Made by a program: the position numbers and the translations under genes. From positions 10,488,134-10,552,133 of the forward strand of contig CM055618.1 in NCBI GenBank assembly GCA_029379385.1: 64,000 bases of DNA, given 5' to 3'. Positions 13,346-26,415 of this stretch are shown in pieces (the stretch's first letter is position 1; every line of letters begins with the position of its first letter). Under the pieces are notes generated by a model that did no database searches, had not been told where the DNA came from, and saw only the letters and a program-made list of their open reading frames with translations. This DNA comes from Quillaja saponaria (Eukaryota > Streptophyta > Magnoliopsida > Fabales > Quillajaceae).

Positions 13346-16300
13346 AATTTTTATAATTTTTTACTTTTTTTCAACTTTAAGTAGTTTTTTTTTATATATT
13401 AAGAAATATTTTATTTATTTTATTTTTAATTTGATTCCTCGTAATAAAATGTTAAGGTCCCTACTTACCTAAACAATTAATTATCATATTTTACATATAT
13501 TTCACTTCTTTTTTGTCCCCACTTACCTAAAAAGTTGACAAGATAAACAAGAAAATGTGTTCATTTTATTTATTTTATAGTTTCAAAATATTGTAGATAG
13601 ACAATGATATTTTTAACCCTTATAAATTTATTAATGTTGACGTGAATGATATGCTTATAATTGAATAATTTTTTTGTTAACAGGTATAATAAATATAGTT
13701 ATTAGAAATTAATTTTTTTTACAAATATTGATTATATAATTAATAATATTAAAATTATGATCAACTATCATAATAAATATTACAAATTTTTTATTTATAA
13801 AAATTTAATAAATATTTTTTGAACACCAGTGTAACAAATTTTTCTTAAAAAAATTATTAATCAAAATGTCCAAATCTAACCTTGAAATCAAATTAATAAA
13901 TAGATACAGACATGAGGATATGAGGTAGAATTAATGACAAATCTTGATTTTTTTCTAGACAGACTATTTTATGAAAAATGACATGTAACCATGTCATCAT
14001 TACATATGACAGAGACTACAAAATATCTGCAAGTGTATGTAGTTACAAATGAATTATTTAAGGACCTACTAATCATTCTAAGCAGAATTAGGTGGCGTCC
14101 ACTCTCCACTCAGCTAGCTTAGGATTGGATTCTCGTTTGATTTCCATTCAGTGGAAACATACTTTTAATTAATAATTAAAAATTGACCATTAAAAATGGA
14201 TTTGCATTTGAGTATTGTAAGATGTGGGGTGTTCTAATTAGGAACTCAGTTGAAGGATAAATATGCAATTTATAAAGAATTTTATACATAATAATCAAAT
14301 TCAATATAATAATTATATCTCACGTTGAAAAGAAAAATCAAAACACTAAACATTTTTGTTATAAAGTGTCGTGTCTTCAATGATGGATTAGTTGATAATT
14401 AATTAATTATTAATTTATATGATAAAGACACTACTCGAAAAATAAAAAAGGTTTTCAACTTCAAGTAGTGTAATAGGATAGATTCATTCCCTCTTCTCTT
14501 TTAAAATAAAAATAAATTATTAATAATGATTAAATACATATTTAAGCAAGTTACGTTCTTAAATGAGAACATAATTTCGAATCTTAGAATAATTAATTGT
14601 TGAGATGACATCTCAGTCTTAATAAAATTTAAAGGAAAAAAAAAATTAGTGTCACATTCATGCATGTCAAGAAACTCGAAAAATAAAAAAATAAAATTAG
14701 ATTTTTTATTTCTATAAATAAATAGGTATATATATTTGTCAATCCACCGTATTAATCCCCAATTCCTTTTTAACTATGCTTTCACCAACCCCAAGAAGGT
14801 TGGTTGAGGGTTTTTATAAAATAACACAACTGCAAACTTGCACATAAAATTGTAATTAGAAAAAGGCAAAAAAAGGAGCAAGTTTGTGAGAGCATTAGCA
14901 TGGATAACAAAATTAACACAAATCTTTATTTTCCTTGTTAGCAGTAAGATAAGATAAAATTAGCAAACTTGGGCTCACTGTTGATAAAAAGAGAAGGCCC
15001 AAAGCAGAAGGAAGTTCAAGTCCAATCAAATCTCTGAAATAGAGAGAGAAGCTGGGGACGTTTTAAAATTTGAATTAGCTTTTTAGTTTTTACCTGAAAG
15101 TGCACCAAAACTGTCAAGTCTGTAAATAACTAACTTTTAAAAATTTGAACGAAGTTAAATTAGCCCAATTGATTAAGAAAATTTATAAAACATTTATCAA
15201 TTAAACATGTATTAGATGATTGACATGCTAAATGTTTTAGTTTTATGTAGTATAATATAATATATAACATATGTTTCAAAAGAAGAATATAATATTCATG
15301 TAAAGCTTTTATTTTTCCGGAAAAAAAAATGTACATAAAAGTTAGATGGCACTCAGAAATATATCACTTTATTATCCAACTACAATTGGAAAATAAAATA
15401 TTATAAAGTAATTTTAGAAGCTAAGGTGACAATTGAAAATTACTAATTAGGGACTATTTTAAGGAAATTATATGGTAGTTAACGAAATATATATATATAT
15501 ATATATTTGGTTTGAAATTTTAAGAAAGCGGAGTAAAATATATAAACAACCCCTCGTGTATGATCATAAGATAGCAATAATTTGATCAAGCAAAATAATT
15601 GAGATATGATTCAATTGACTCAAACATCTCGTAATCACTAAATTATTTTAAAAAGTGAAATAACTAGAATCAAATAAGTATCTTTTTGTTGAATGATCAA
15701 TTTATACTTCAATTTTTATCCTTGCATATAACAACCAAACATTCTTGATCAGTTATTTTGTCAATTAAAATTTTGTGTTTATAATTTCAATTTGCTTTTC
15801 AGTTTCAGAAAAATAAAAAATGATATAGTTAAGAACATTTAAACAAAGTTTTAGAGAACACTTAATATATATATATATATATATTATGTATCATGAATCG
15901 AGATCCTCTCATTTACTTAAGAACATGATAGAATCATGTTAATAAACACTCGCAATACCATTTTTTTAATTCAATTTTATTTTGAAGAGAGAAAGTGCGT
16001 TGTGTTTTTCTCTCCACGAGCAGTACCTTTGTTTGTTCTTTATGTTTGAACAAGATCCATCCACTTCTATCATTTCCTTGTTTTTACCTACTTTTTTTTT
16101 TTTTTTTTTTGCTTAAGCATTGTTTTTACATACTTACGTGTCAAAAAATCATTTCATTCAAAATTAAATTTTCATTAGTGTTAGTTAGATATTACTTAAT
16201 AATTAGGGAATCTTACAATACGTTATGTACCAATTCTTTCCGTGCTAGACATGCATATGAATTTAATAATTAAGATATTGACAATGATGAACAATCACGT

Positions 16301-16960
16301 TCCATATGTAAGGTTTTACATAAAATAATTAATTGCTTTTGTAATTAATATTCCCGCATGAACCGCATTCAGATTGCACATTGACAATTTGAGCGGGAAT
16401 TGGTCGTAAGTAGGCAGATTTCTCAAAGATTGAAAAAATAAACATATATGAAAAACTTAAAAATTTTAAGATATTGATATGATGATCAAGAAGTTGTGTT
16501 CTTTTCATTGATTTCATAGATTACAATTTCTTGAAAGAGTTGTAATAAGTAAAATATCCATAAATTTTCTAGTTTTGTAATGAATTTTAATTTGAATGAA
16601 AAATGACAATAGATATATATACATGAATTTAATTAATTGTATTATTTTAAAATATAAAAATGAAATGAAATTTAAATTAATTATAGAGACCAAAAATAAA
16701 TGTCAAAGACTAACTGAAATTCGCACACTCTTTATAATATGTGAAGCTTTTTGAACATCTGCACTATGAATTGGTGGCTTAGATAAAGAGAGACAGATCA
16801 ACATCAGCTATGAAATTCAAAAGTTGGCAACCAAAAAGACTAAAATGTTTGACTTCTATTTAGTCCAACCAAAACATGTTTTGTTAGATCCACATGAAAT
16901 GTAAACTCCTCCAATTCAACGAAGGCGTCGTTCACAAAAGACTTTTTCGTACATATCTTT
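13346..16960. other. Gene-free AT-rich region upstream of the CCR cluster
   Basis: No gene recognised. The part 13865-14045 matches the DNA just upstream of CCR units B and C (listed separately). The remaining 14046-16960 is single-copy within this window and lies directly upstream of the intact CCR copy. AT microsatellites occur near 15490-15508 and 15867-15885, and there is a T run near 16090-16110. Confidence 0.6.
13865..14045 (+). repeat. Detached remnant of the CCR repeat-unit boundary
   Basis: This stretch (TAGAATTAATGACAAATCTT and, further on, CATGTCATCATTACATATGA) aligns with 25650-25815 and 35175-35340, the DNA just before units B and C. In B and C it runs straight into the sequence that starts unit A at 16961; in A the two parts are about 2.9 kb apart. 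Confidence 0.8.
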
Positions 16961-17432
16961 GGTGCATAATATTAGATAATATTCAAAGGTTCACACTTCG
17001 ATTTTTTTTATTTTTTTTTTCAATGAAAACATTTTAAAATGAAAAATTGTATATTGAGAATGGACATTTTTTCTAACTTAAATTGTTGGATGCATGGCAT
17101 GCAATATCAATTTAACAGGATTCAAACATGAGATTTCATATCCTAACATTTAGCCTGACCCAGTTGAGTTAAAATATCATTGGCATTTGAAATTTAATTA
17201 CTTTTTAATAAAATAACTAAAACCATATAGTATGGCCCAAAGTTTAAATGTTATTGAAATTATTTTTAATTTATCAGTTGGTAGTTGCTTGTAAGATTTT
17301 TCTTTTTCTTTTTTTGGTGTTATTAAGAGTAATATTAATCGGTGGAAAAGTGCTCAAGCCTCAAAACATGTTTTTCAAAGAATTGGCAGGTGATGCAAAG
17401 AAAATAGGTGTGGGTAGTGTGAGATCGTTGCT

Positions 17433-17439
17433 TATAAAT
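17433..17439 (+). promoter_or_regulatory. TATA box of CCR copy A
   Basis: TATAAAT lies 85 bp before the ATG, inside a block of about 150 bp (17320-17470) kept nearly unchanged in all three units (26312-26318 in B, 35827-35833 in C). A CT-rich tract between it and the ATG would form part of the 5' UTR and varies in length between copies. Confidence 0.65.
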
Positions 17440-17523
17440 GCAAGTGTTTGCTGCATGTTGCTTTGTGCCACTTCTCTCTCTCTCTCTCTCTTTCTCTCCT
17501 TCAAAAATCAAAACCCAGTAAAG

Positions 17524-19782
17524 ATGCCTAGCGTGGACATATCAGCAAATGGTTCCAGTCAAACTGTATGTGTCACCGGCGCCGGTGGATTCATCGCTTC
17601 TTGGATTGTAAAACTTCTTTTAGAGAAAGGCTACACTGTTAGAGGAACTGTGCGAAACCCAGGTGAATTGGTAGAAAAAATGTAAATCAATTAATCTCTT
17701 TATTTTGTTATATAACCAAAAATTCTTATTAATATACATGTGTTGTGTTTAGATGACCCAAAAAATGCACATTTGAAAGAGTTAGACGGAGCTAAGGAGA
17801 GACTATCTTTGTTCAAAGCTGATCTTCTTGATTTTGAATCTCTTAAAGCTGCCATTCACGGTTGCAATGGTGTTTTCCATACCGCTTCTCCGGTGAATGA
17901 CAATTTGGTGAGTTCTTTTTATGTTCTCTTGAATTGAGACGTAAATAACAATTGAAAATTAACAATTGAAAATTAACAATACTATTTGTACACATTTTTG
18001 TGTATGTTAGCATGCATTTAATATAAAATCATTAGTTGGGATTATCTTGTATATTAATAATTAAAAGAGTTGCATGCAAAAAATATTAGGTGGTGTGTAA
18101 ATAATAATTGAATAATGAAAGTGTATCGATGTGCATTTAGTGTTTTTTTTTCTTTTTGCTTATGGGCTTTTCAAATAGAGAAAATGTACGCTTCATGTAG
18201 GACAACTCACCCCATTAGTATAGATGAAAGACCATTGGATTGGTGGCCTGAGACGTATGTCCTGGATGCTTGACTGCGGACGTGGCGATTTTGCATGTTG
18301 TGGCTGGCGTTCCACACGTCTTAGTTCGTGGAACGTCTTAGATCTCGCATCTGAATGTCCTTTTTTGATAATTTACATATAAATTTACTTTTCAGACCAT
18401 GCTCATAAATCATATTTTTAGATAACTCAAACACATTAATAATGCGATGAGGCGAAGACTATGATCCTTGCCTCGCCATCAATCCAAATGGAGAATTAGT
18501 GTTCATGGAAAGAAAAAAAAATCTTTCATGTAGAACTTTCGATTGAAAATGAATTCTCTAAAACTTTACTTTTTTATGAGGAATGAAAATTTGAGAAATT
18601 TGTAATAGGAAGAGTTGTTGGAGGGGGCAATCAATGGAACCAAGAATGTGATTAACGCATCTGCAGAAGCGAAAGTGAAACGTGTGGTGTTCACTTCAAC
18701 AATTGGTGCAGTTCATATGGACCCTAACAGGAAACTTGATGTGAATATAATTGATGAGTCTTGTTGGAGTGATCTTGAGTACTGCAAAAACACAAAGGTG
18801 ATACCTTTAAACTTTTTATCGAGACTCCCCTTGATTGGTCCAGTCAGCTATATATCATAATGTGAAGTTTTCATATTGTGAATTTTGCAGAATTGGTACT
18901 GTTATGGGAAGACTATAGCAGAGCAAGCAGCATGGAATTTGGCAAAAGAGAAAGGGGTGGACTTTGTTGTGGTGAACCCAGTTGTGGTTCTTGGACAAAT
19001 GCTACAACCTACACTCAATGCTAGCAGTATTCACATTCTCAAATATCTAAATGGAGCTACAAAGACATATGCAAATGCTACTCAGGCTTATGTGCATGTT
19101 AAAGATGTGGCTTTAGCCCACATACTTGTATTTGAGACACCCTCTGCTTCCGGTCGATACTTATGTGGTGAGACAACTATTCTGCATCGTGGAGACGTGG
19201 TCAAAATTCTTGCTGAATATTTCCCAAAATACCCCGTACCTACCAAGTAAGTATATAATGCATTAAATGTAAAAAAACAACACTGGTGTAAAATCCATTT
19301 ACTTTATGGCTTCGAATCTCCTTAGTGGATGATATGAGAGTAAAATTTTCATAAATTTGTTACCTCCAATGTGAATAACATTTCTTTGATCGAACTGAAA
19401 AGGTGATAAGCTCAGATGCTCATATACTTGTCCGGAGAGACTTATATGAAGGCATTAACAAAATTTACTTGGACCTTATTATGAAGCCCACAAATTTGTT
19501 ACACATATATTTACAAGTTAAGTTTTGAGATTATTGAAAATATATTTATTTTACATATGCAGATGTTCAGATGAAAAGAAACCAAAACCAAAACCTTATC
19601 AGTTCTCCAATCAAAAGTTAAAGGATCTTGGCATGGAATTCACTCCAGTGACGCAATGCTTATACGACACCGTTAAGAGCCTGCAAGAGAAAGGTCACCT
19701 TCCTATTATCAAGGAGCAAGAAAATTTGAAATCAACAAACATCAATGAACTAAGCCAGACTTATTTAATTTGTTCTAAGTGA
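17524..19782 (+). CDS. CCR1: Cinnamoyl-CoA reductase, intact copy A
   Basis: Five exons join to 352 aa: 17524-17662, 17753-17907, 18609-18797, 18891-19246 and 19563-19782, all with GT-AG introns. CCR reduces feruloyl-, p-coumaroyl- and sinapoyl-CoA to aldehydes with NADPH in the cytosol, the first step specific to monolignols. Seen: the Rossmann motif [10 protein letters not shown] (near residues 17-26), the CCR signature NWYCYGK (162-168) with Tyr164 and Lys168 as the YxxxK pair, then [12 protein letters not shown] and [12 protein letters not shown]. Length, exon layout and most blocks match Arabidopsis CCR1. Odd point: the active-site Ser of the usual TSS triplet is Thr129 here (TST). The MPSVD start matches the family's N-terminus and follows a TATA box and CT-rich leader. 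Copies B and C are dead, so this is the only working CCR in the window. A CCR-like paralogue with another substrate remains possible. Confidence 0.93.
18181..18360. other. GC-richer block within intron 2 of CCR copy A
   Basis: In an otherwise AT-rich intron, about 170 bp (from CATGTAGGACAACTCACCCC to GATCTCGCATCTGAA) is much richer in G and C. It recurs at 26890-27050 in copy B and 36580-36745 in copy C. In C one frame stays open ([13 protein letters not shown]...), while in A and B the same frame stops after VLDA-like residues. It may be an old transposon fragment carried in the intron; I do not recognise it. Confidence 0.5.
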
Positions 19783-20165
19783 GCATTTCCAGAGGAGCCT
19801 TTCATTTTATAGTTTCATAAAACATCAACAAAAAGCATTGATCATACTCATACTCGTCAGTGAAAGGATGATATTAATTATGAATGATTTTGGAGTTTGT
19901 CTAACTAGTGTTTAATTTTAATAAATATAAAAAGTTTGTAACATTTATTGTAATAGTTGAATATGATTTAAGTGTTATTTAATTTATAATTTGTCACTTT
20001 TAAAAGTTTTAATTTCTAAGTACAGGTGTCCTTTTAACGAACCCATAATTTCATTATAAGTTAGAATTTGAGATTTGGGATTTAGTTGTAATATTTAAAT
20101 TTTCTATCATTATTGAGATTTAGTATTGTTATGAGTTTTCCCTAACTGCTCTATACATTTCTTAA

Positions 20166-21034
20166 TAGAGTTGTGCAAAAAACAGTAACCTGAAATAACT
20201 TGTCTAAACTCGGAAACCCATAAAATTCAATTTCCTGTCCAGGTGGGAAAAAAAAAAATAGAAATCGAGGTACCCAACCTGGATTTATTTCTTAATTTTT
20301 TTTAAAAAAAATATTATTTTTATGTGTAAAAAAATATTGCCTAAATTATCTAAAACTTTTCCTTCCAAAGTTATCTCATTTTTTAATCATCTTTCATGCA
20401 TCCCCACTGCCAACCTTCATCTGCATTCCTTTGTGTGTCCGACTGAGAGTCTGAGATAATCTCCATGGCCAAAGGGTATCAATTGCTTCATTCTTTGTTT
20501 TCAATCGAATGCTTCAGAGCTTCTCTTCATCCTTAAAAGAGGTTAGAATTTTTATTTGGGTTTTCCTATTTAGTTAAAGCTACAGTGGAATCATAGCTTT
20601 CCCTCAGTTTCTTTTGTTTCCCAAGGAATAATGAAAGGTAACATTCATTTCGATTTTCCTGTTTAGTTCTACTGGTATTATTTTAATTTTCACTCTCTAG
20701 ATCTATTGCTGAACTCTTTTCTTTATCTTCTTTATCCATAAGAAAAACTCTCATTCGTTTTTTTTGACAAACTTGATTAGCAGAGTACTGTTAGAGAATG
20801 TACAAGTCTATCAAATCGAGTTGTCAATTTCCACAGGAAATGATATGTAATAAGAGAAGTTCATAATCCCACCCGAACCCATTTGACCCACCCATATTTT
20901 TTATTGGGTGAAAATTTTAATCACTTGATCACTCGAACTTTAAAATTAGGTAAATTTTTTTTTTCACCCTACATGATATGAGTTAGGTGATTTTTCTCCT
21001 TCACCCGAATTGACTTGTCCAGTTGCACAATGTA
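20166..21034. mobile_element. hAT-like non-autonomous element, copy in unit A
   Basis: The ends TAGAGTTGTGCAA (20166-20178) and TTGCACAATGTA (21023-21034) are inverted. The flanks TTTCTTAA and TTCCTTAT are an eroded 8-bp target duplication; the orthologous copy in unit B preserves it better. No transposase frame is visible in the roughly 870 bp. Confidence 0.65.
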
Positions 21035-21609
21035 TTCCTTATTCTCTCCCTAAATTTTCTCTCATCCATATTCTCCTTTTGGCTCACTTTTTAGTTGGAT
21101 ATTTGAATATAGAAGTCTTAGGAAATTATGAGTTTATTGGGATTATCATCCTTGTAAGGAATAAAATACTAATTTTATTTATGAGTGGAGAACATAAAAT
21201 CATACTATAACAAAATTAATTTAGTTCTTTAAAATGAATTCTATAATTTTTTGTTTTTGAATTGAATGAATTGGTATAGAATTTAATTAAAAATTTATTT
21301 TAAATTCACATTTTATTCATTTTTGAGTTGAGTTAGTATATATAGTTAGCGCATATTTTTATTTTTAAAATTAGATAAATCAGTGAAGTACCAGGAACTT
21401 CCTCTTGCCTCCCCACTTTATCAATTTCAAGTCTCTCTTCCTCTCAATTTCTCATTTGTTCATCGAGCAAACACTCAAATCTCTTATATTTATCCATCTA
21501 GTTCAATAATGATTTCAATTAAAAATAAATAAATTGAGAGTAGTATGAGATACTTGTGTTAAAATAAATATTTCATGGTTCAAAGAAATGAATTGCACTG
21601 AATTTCATG

Positions 21610-21611
<2 letters not shown>

Positions 21612-21659
<48 letters not shown>
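21612..21659. repeat. (AT)n microsatellite
   Basis: An uninterrupted AT dinucleotide run of about 47 bp. The matching place in unit B (near 30388) has only a few repeats, so it expanded after the duplication or shrank in B. Confidence 0.9.
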
Positions 21660-21667
<8 letters not shown>

Positions 21668-23804
21668 TATTAAAAATGAGAGAAATTCATTTCAATTGAG
21701 ACAATTTCTATTTTTTATTTGATTCCAAACATACTATAACTACAAGCTTCTAATCCTCAATTAGTACCTACTACCAAGAAAATATTCATGTCATATTTAT
21801 TTGATTTATTTGTAATTCATTCATGATAATATAAAAGTCGCACTAGAACTAATGAATTTACCCTATAACTATCATATTGAAAAGAATCAAAAATTATTTT
21901 TGATATTTTAATTTAATTAACTTGATTGAACTCCAATCTTTCCCATCAAAAGAAAAAGATAGACATTTTGGTTTTGGGTAGAAGCTAATAGGTTGTTTCA
22001 TTGTTTCGACTTTTGACAAGAAATTAACGTAGTGGGTTTAACATTCAGAGTATTGGGTCTGGATCAAAATGTGGAGGGGACACAAAAACTGAACCCCATA
22101 TGCTAATCAGCCCATATATTTTATGCTTCATGGGCTGACTTCGGCAATTGCTTCTCAAATCTTAACTTAAAACCCCAGTTAGCCCATTATAGAAATATTT
22201 AGGGTCCATAAACACCAATCAAGCAATATTTTTCCGATTTATGAAATTAAAATTAAAAATTAGACTGTATAAATCTAATTTCTTAATTGAGCATATAGTT
22301 TATAATTGAAGTTTAAATTTTAACACTTATAAAACATCACTGAATCAATTCTGAAGCCAAAATGCAGACCAACCCACCAGTTTTTGTGTGCTTTTCATGG
22401 GCTTACCTCTGGAATTGCTTCTTAATTATTAACTTGTATGTATACAGGCAGCCATCAAGTCATCTTAATGGGATTAAAATAAAGTCTCTCTAGCCATAAG
22501 TTACATATTTACTTATAATGACCATTATTTATTCTCTATTTTACTAATGGTGGCTGATCCTATACGCATGCTGGACATTAACCATATTTATGTGTAGTAT
22601 TTGGAGAAGTCGAAGAAAATATGTGTTGGTTTAATGAAATGACATGTGTCCAACAATTAATATATCAATTTACAAAAAAGTTGATTTTTTTTTTTCCGAA
22701 CAACTCTCTCTTTCTCCCTTCCTCACAATGAGGTTACGTACTCTATATTGTCCATCAAATAATTCGGAGTTGAAGCCATCAATGACTGTGGAGGCGCGGA
22801 GGCATCATCTGTTTGTTTTTTGGCATCGGCCTTGGAATTAGGATTATTAGTTTTGTTGTGAATTTACTAAGTATTAGCCACCTTTACTAATAATTTTCCT
22901 TTTAAAATAGTACATTCAATGGGATTAAAATTATATGTTTCTTAAAGACCCCCCACACCTCCCTACAATTTGATTACCTGTTTCTTAAAGAGCACACATT
23001 GTGTGGAAATGGAAGAGATACATAGCACATAACCTCTCTCTCTCTCCTCCCTTGTAACTCAAAAAGAGCTTCCATCCATGCACTATTTCCTAGACTTCTA
23101 TAATGATCATGATGAGTGCGCCTCAAGACTGATCATTTCTAAATGTTCACTTTCTCCTTTTAGATGACATACATACTCTGCTATGGACTACATCATTTGT
23201 GGATTTGAATATTCCTCTTATGATTGATAGTTTTCTCTCACAAAATGTATTTAATTTGAAATAAAATTAACTCATAGTTAAATTTTGAATAGATAATTCT
23301 TGTGGTTCTTTAACAACAAAAGATGATCTAGATCCATATTATGCTTACTTTACATTAAATTTTCATTATTCAAGAAGGCAGGATTGAATCCATAAATCTT
23401 GAAATACATAGAAAAATATTAATTTCACTTACGTAATTAATAGTTTTCCAAATATCTTAATTCAATATTAAAATATAAAATACTAACTTTCTTGTAAAAA
23501 ATCTTTAAAATAATTAAGGACAACAACCACTATAATAAAAAAAAATTTTACTATATTTTGGTCAAAGTATATTTAGTTCCTAAACTATTTTCAATTCCAT
23601 TTCTAAAGTATTGAATTGACCAATCTCATCCCTAAACTCAGAAAAATTCCACATTTGCTCCATCTGACATTGTTATCCTTAAGACGAAAAACTCTTATGT
23701 AGATTTTAAAAAATTGTTAATATGAAGAAGAAGATTGTTAAGCTTTTCCAGGTTTAGGGACAAAATTAAGAAAGGAGTTCCAGTTTAAGAATCAAATATA
23801 GGGA

Positions 23805-23900
23805 GTTGGTCTAGTGGTAAAAAAATATGCCCTCTTAATTGATTTCGTAAGTTTGAATAAAGTTGTGCGTAAGCTAACTTGGACACACCTGATTATTAAA
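23805..23900 (+). repeat. Possible tRNA-derived SINE fossil
   Basis: GGGAGTTGGTCTAGTGGTAA resembles a tRNA A box. About 35 bp later AAGTTTGAATAAAG is a weak B box, followed by TGCGTAAGCTAACTTGGACA, a phrase seen after such boxes in plant dispersed repeats. Homologous sites are near 33310 and 42160. Strongly eroded. Confidence 0.35.
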
Positions 23901-26415
23901 TTAAAAATATGTTTAGTTTGTCATTTAAAAAAAATAAATTAAAAAATATATATTATCCAACCGGATCAATTTAAAATTATCACTTTTTAAAAAGTTTACT
24001 TTTTTGCTCATATAACATCATTTCGTTAAAAAACTCAATTGCCTTCACATAATTCATGGATCATTACAACTTGTTTTCATCATAATGTCAAGTTTTTTAT
24101 TTATTTATTAATCAAAATATAAAGTGGGCATGCTCCCATTGGTGTTAACTTTATAATTAAATAAGTAGAGATGGAATTATTTTATAAAGTTATTAATAAC
24201 ATTTTAAAAATTTTCAAATTCGTTGTTGGATGAAAGAAACAGATCAAAATGGGCTTTAATCATAACAAGGCATTAGCTATATATGTGAGCAACATCCATA
24301 ATTGTTTACTGAGGTTTTTGTGACCTTTGTCACAAACGCCAAAGAGATACATACATGTATAAATTTGTACATTTTCAATAAGAGTAAGGTATTATTGGAC
24401 CAACTATATATTCACTTGTCAGCAGAATCTCATTGAACCTTTTGCTTCAAGACAAGAAATATTAGCCTAACTTATCCTCAAACAAATATATAAAAAAATG
24501 GAAAAAAATTATAGGGTTTAATAAATTACTTATAAGTATTAAACCACACCAAATAATCATCATTGTAGGAATTAACGATGTTTCCAATTAAGTGTGGGAC
24601 CAATTTCCTTTTCTTTTGTGTAAGTCTAGGTTTGTTTTCTTTGAGTAGCACTCATAGTCATAGACTCATAGCCCATAAGGTGAATATTCAATGTTTGTAG
24701 ACCTAGACATTGATTAATTAGTTGTAGTCCAATGCCACTCAATTCAAGCTATAGATTTATGATCCAAGGATAAGATTTTAAAATTTTATTTTGACAAGAA
24801 TCCTCAATAATGCATTAAACATTGCATTTGAGGAACCCCGGTAGCTATATCTCTCTTCTTCTTTTTTATTTGTTTAATTTTTCTCTTTATATTGTCAATT
24901 ATGCAAGGATTTCTAGTGAAATAAAACATAATTTTCAAATATGGAAGCTTCTCATTACTGAGTCTTCATTCGATTAATAAGTTTCTTTATATAATTTGGT
25001 TTTCTCTTCTCTTTTTTTTCCTATTGGAAGCTTTCTGTGCATATTTTCTTTTATCAGAAAAAATTACACATTGTTAATGAAATTAATTTTAATTATTAAT
25101 AATATATATTATAAAGCGAGAGGATTAATATTAGTAACAAAAGTGAATTGTGAATATAACAGTCAATATTTATGAGTTAACAAGAAAATCTTATACAAGT
25201 AATATCTTTGAAAATATAGCACATTTTTCTTAACCAAGAAAATTCCTATCAAATTGAAGAAGCAAAAGAAATTTTTTTTTTTAACTAACGTATCATCCGG
25301 ACATATACTATAAGACTTGGGGAGAAAGATTATCATACTATTTCATATATGGGAAGAAATTGCAGAGGAGCAGTATTAATGTGATATTGCTGCCATGAAC
25401 TGATCCTTAAACTAAGGATTGTGGATGGGATTAAGATTTAGCAAGAGTCAAAGAAATGCAGCATTCAAGTAATATGTATTATTTAATAGTTTTTGCAAAG
25501 TTTATTTAACTCTCTTTTGTTTGTAATAATAATCTCATTGAACTTAATATATATATGGGTTACAAAAATTATACATATAATTGTTGCAGTGTAGAAAATA
25601 TGCCTATAATCGAATTAAAAAGAAAAAATAAACTATTAATTAAAGTCTATGAATCTAACCGTTAAATCAAACTAATAAATACATACAGATATTAAGTAGA
25701 ATTAATGACAAATCTTAATATTTTTTTCCAAACAGAGTATTATGTGGAAAAAGACCTTTAACCATGTCATCATTATATATGAAAGAGACTAATATATATC
25801 TGCAAGTGTTTATGAAAAATACATATCTTTGGTGCATCACATTTAGATGATATTCAAAGTTTCACACTTTTTATTTTTTATTTTTTTTGATAAAAACATT
25901 TTGAAATGAGAAATTGTATAGCGAGAATGGATATTCTTTTTACTTATATTGTTGGATGCATACCATACAATATCAATTTAATAGGATTCAAACATGAGAT
26001 TTCATGGTCCTAACACTTCTACATTAACTAAGTGAGTCAAAATATCGATATTTAAAATTCAATTCCTTTTTAAATAAAAAAAAAAAAACTAAAACCATAT
26101 AGTATGCCCCAAAGTTAAATGTTATTGAAATTAAATTAAATTTATCAGTTGGTAGTTGTTTGTAAGATTTTCTTTTTCGTTTTTCTTTTTTTTTGGTGTT
26201 ATTAAGAGTAATGTTAATCGGTGGAAAAGTGCTCAAGCCTCCAAACATGTTTTTCAAAGAATTGGCAGGTGATGCAAAGAAAATAGGTGTCGGTAGTGTG
26301 AGATCGTTGCTTATAAATGCAAGTGTTCGCTGCCTGTTGCTTTGTGCCACTTCTCTCTCTCTCTCTCGCTCTCTCTCTTTCTCTCCTTCAAAAATCAAAA
26401 CCCAGAAATTTAAAG

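Larger units (their letters stand above)
16961..25820 (+). repeat. Tandem CCR repeat unit A
   Basis: First of three direct repeats of about 9 kb, anchored at the shared string ACATATCTTTGGTGCAT. It holds the intact CCR gene, then 6 kb of non-coding DNA that matches units B and C almost end to end (for example GACCCCCCACACC near 22946, CATGCACTATTTCCTAGACT near 23077). The open frames scattered in that spacer are not conserved between units. Confidence 0.88.

Noticed and set aside
19300..19330. GGCTTCGAATCTCC in CCR intron 4 as a tRNA B box
   Set aside because: There is no A box at the right distance; at best a SINE scrap, too short to annotate.
22644..22841. 65-codon frame in the unit A spacer
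   Set aside because: The matching DNA in units B and C has different stops and frames, so it is not under protein constraint.
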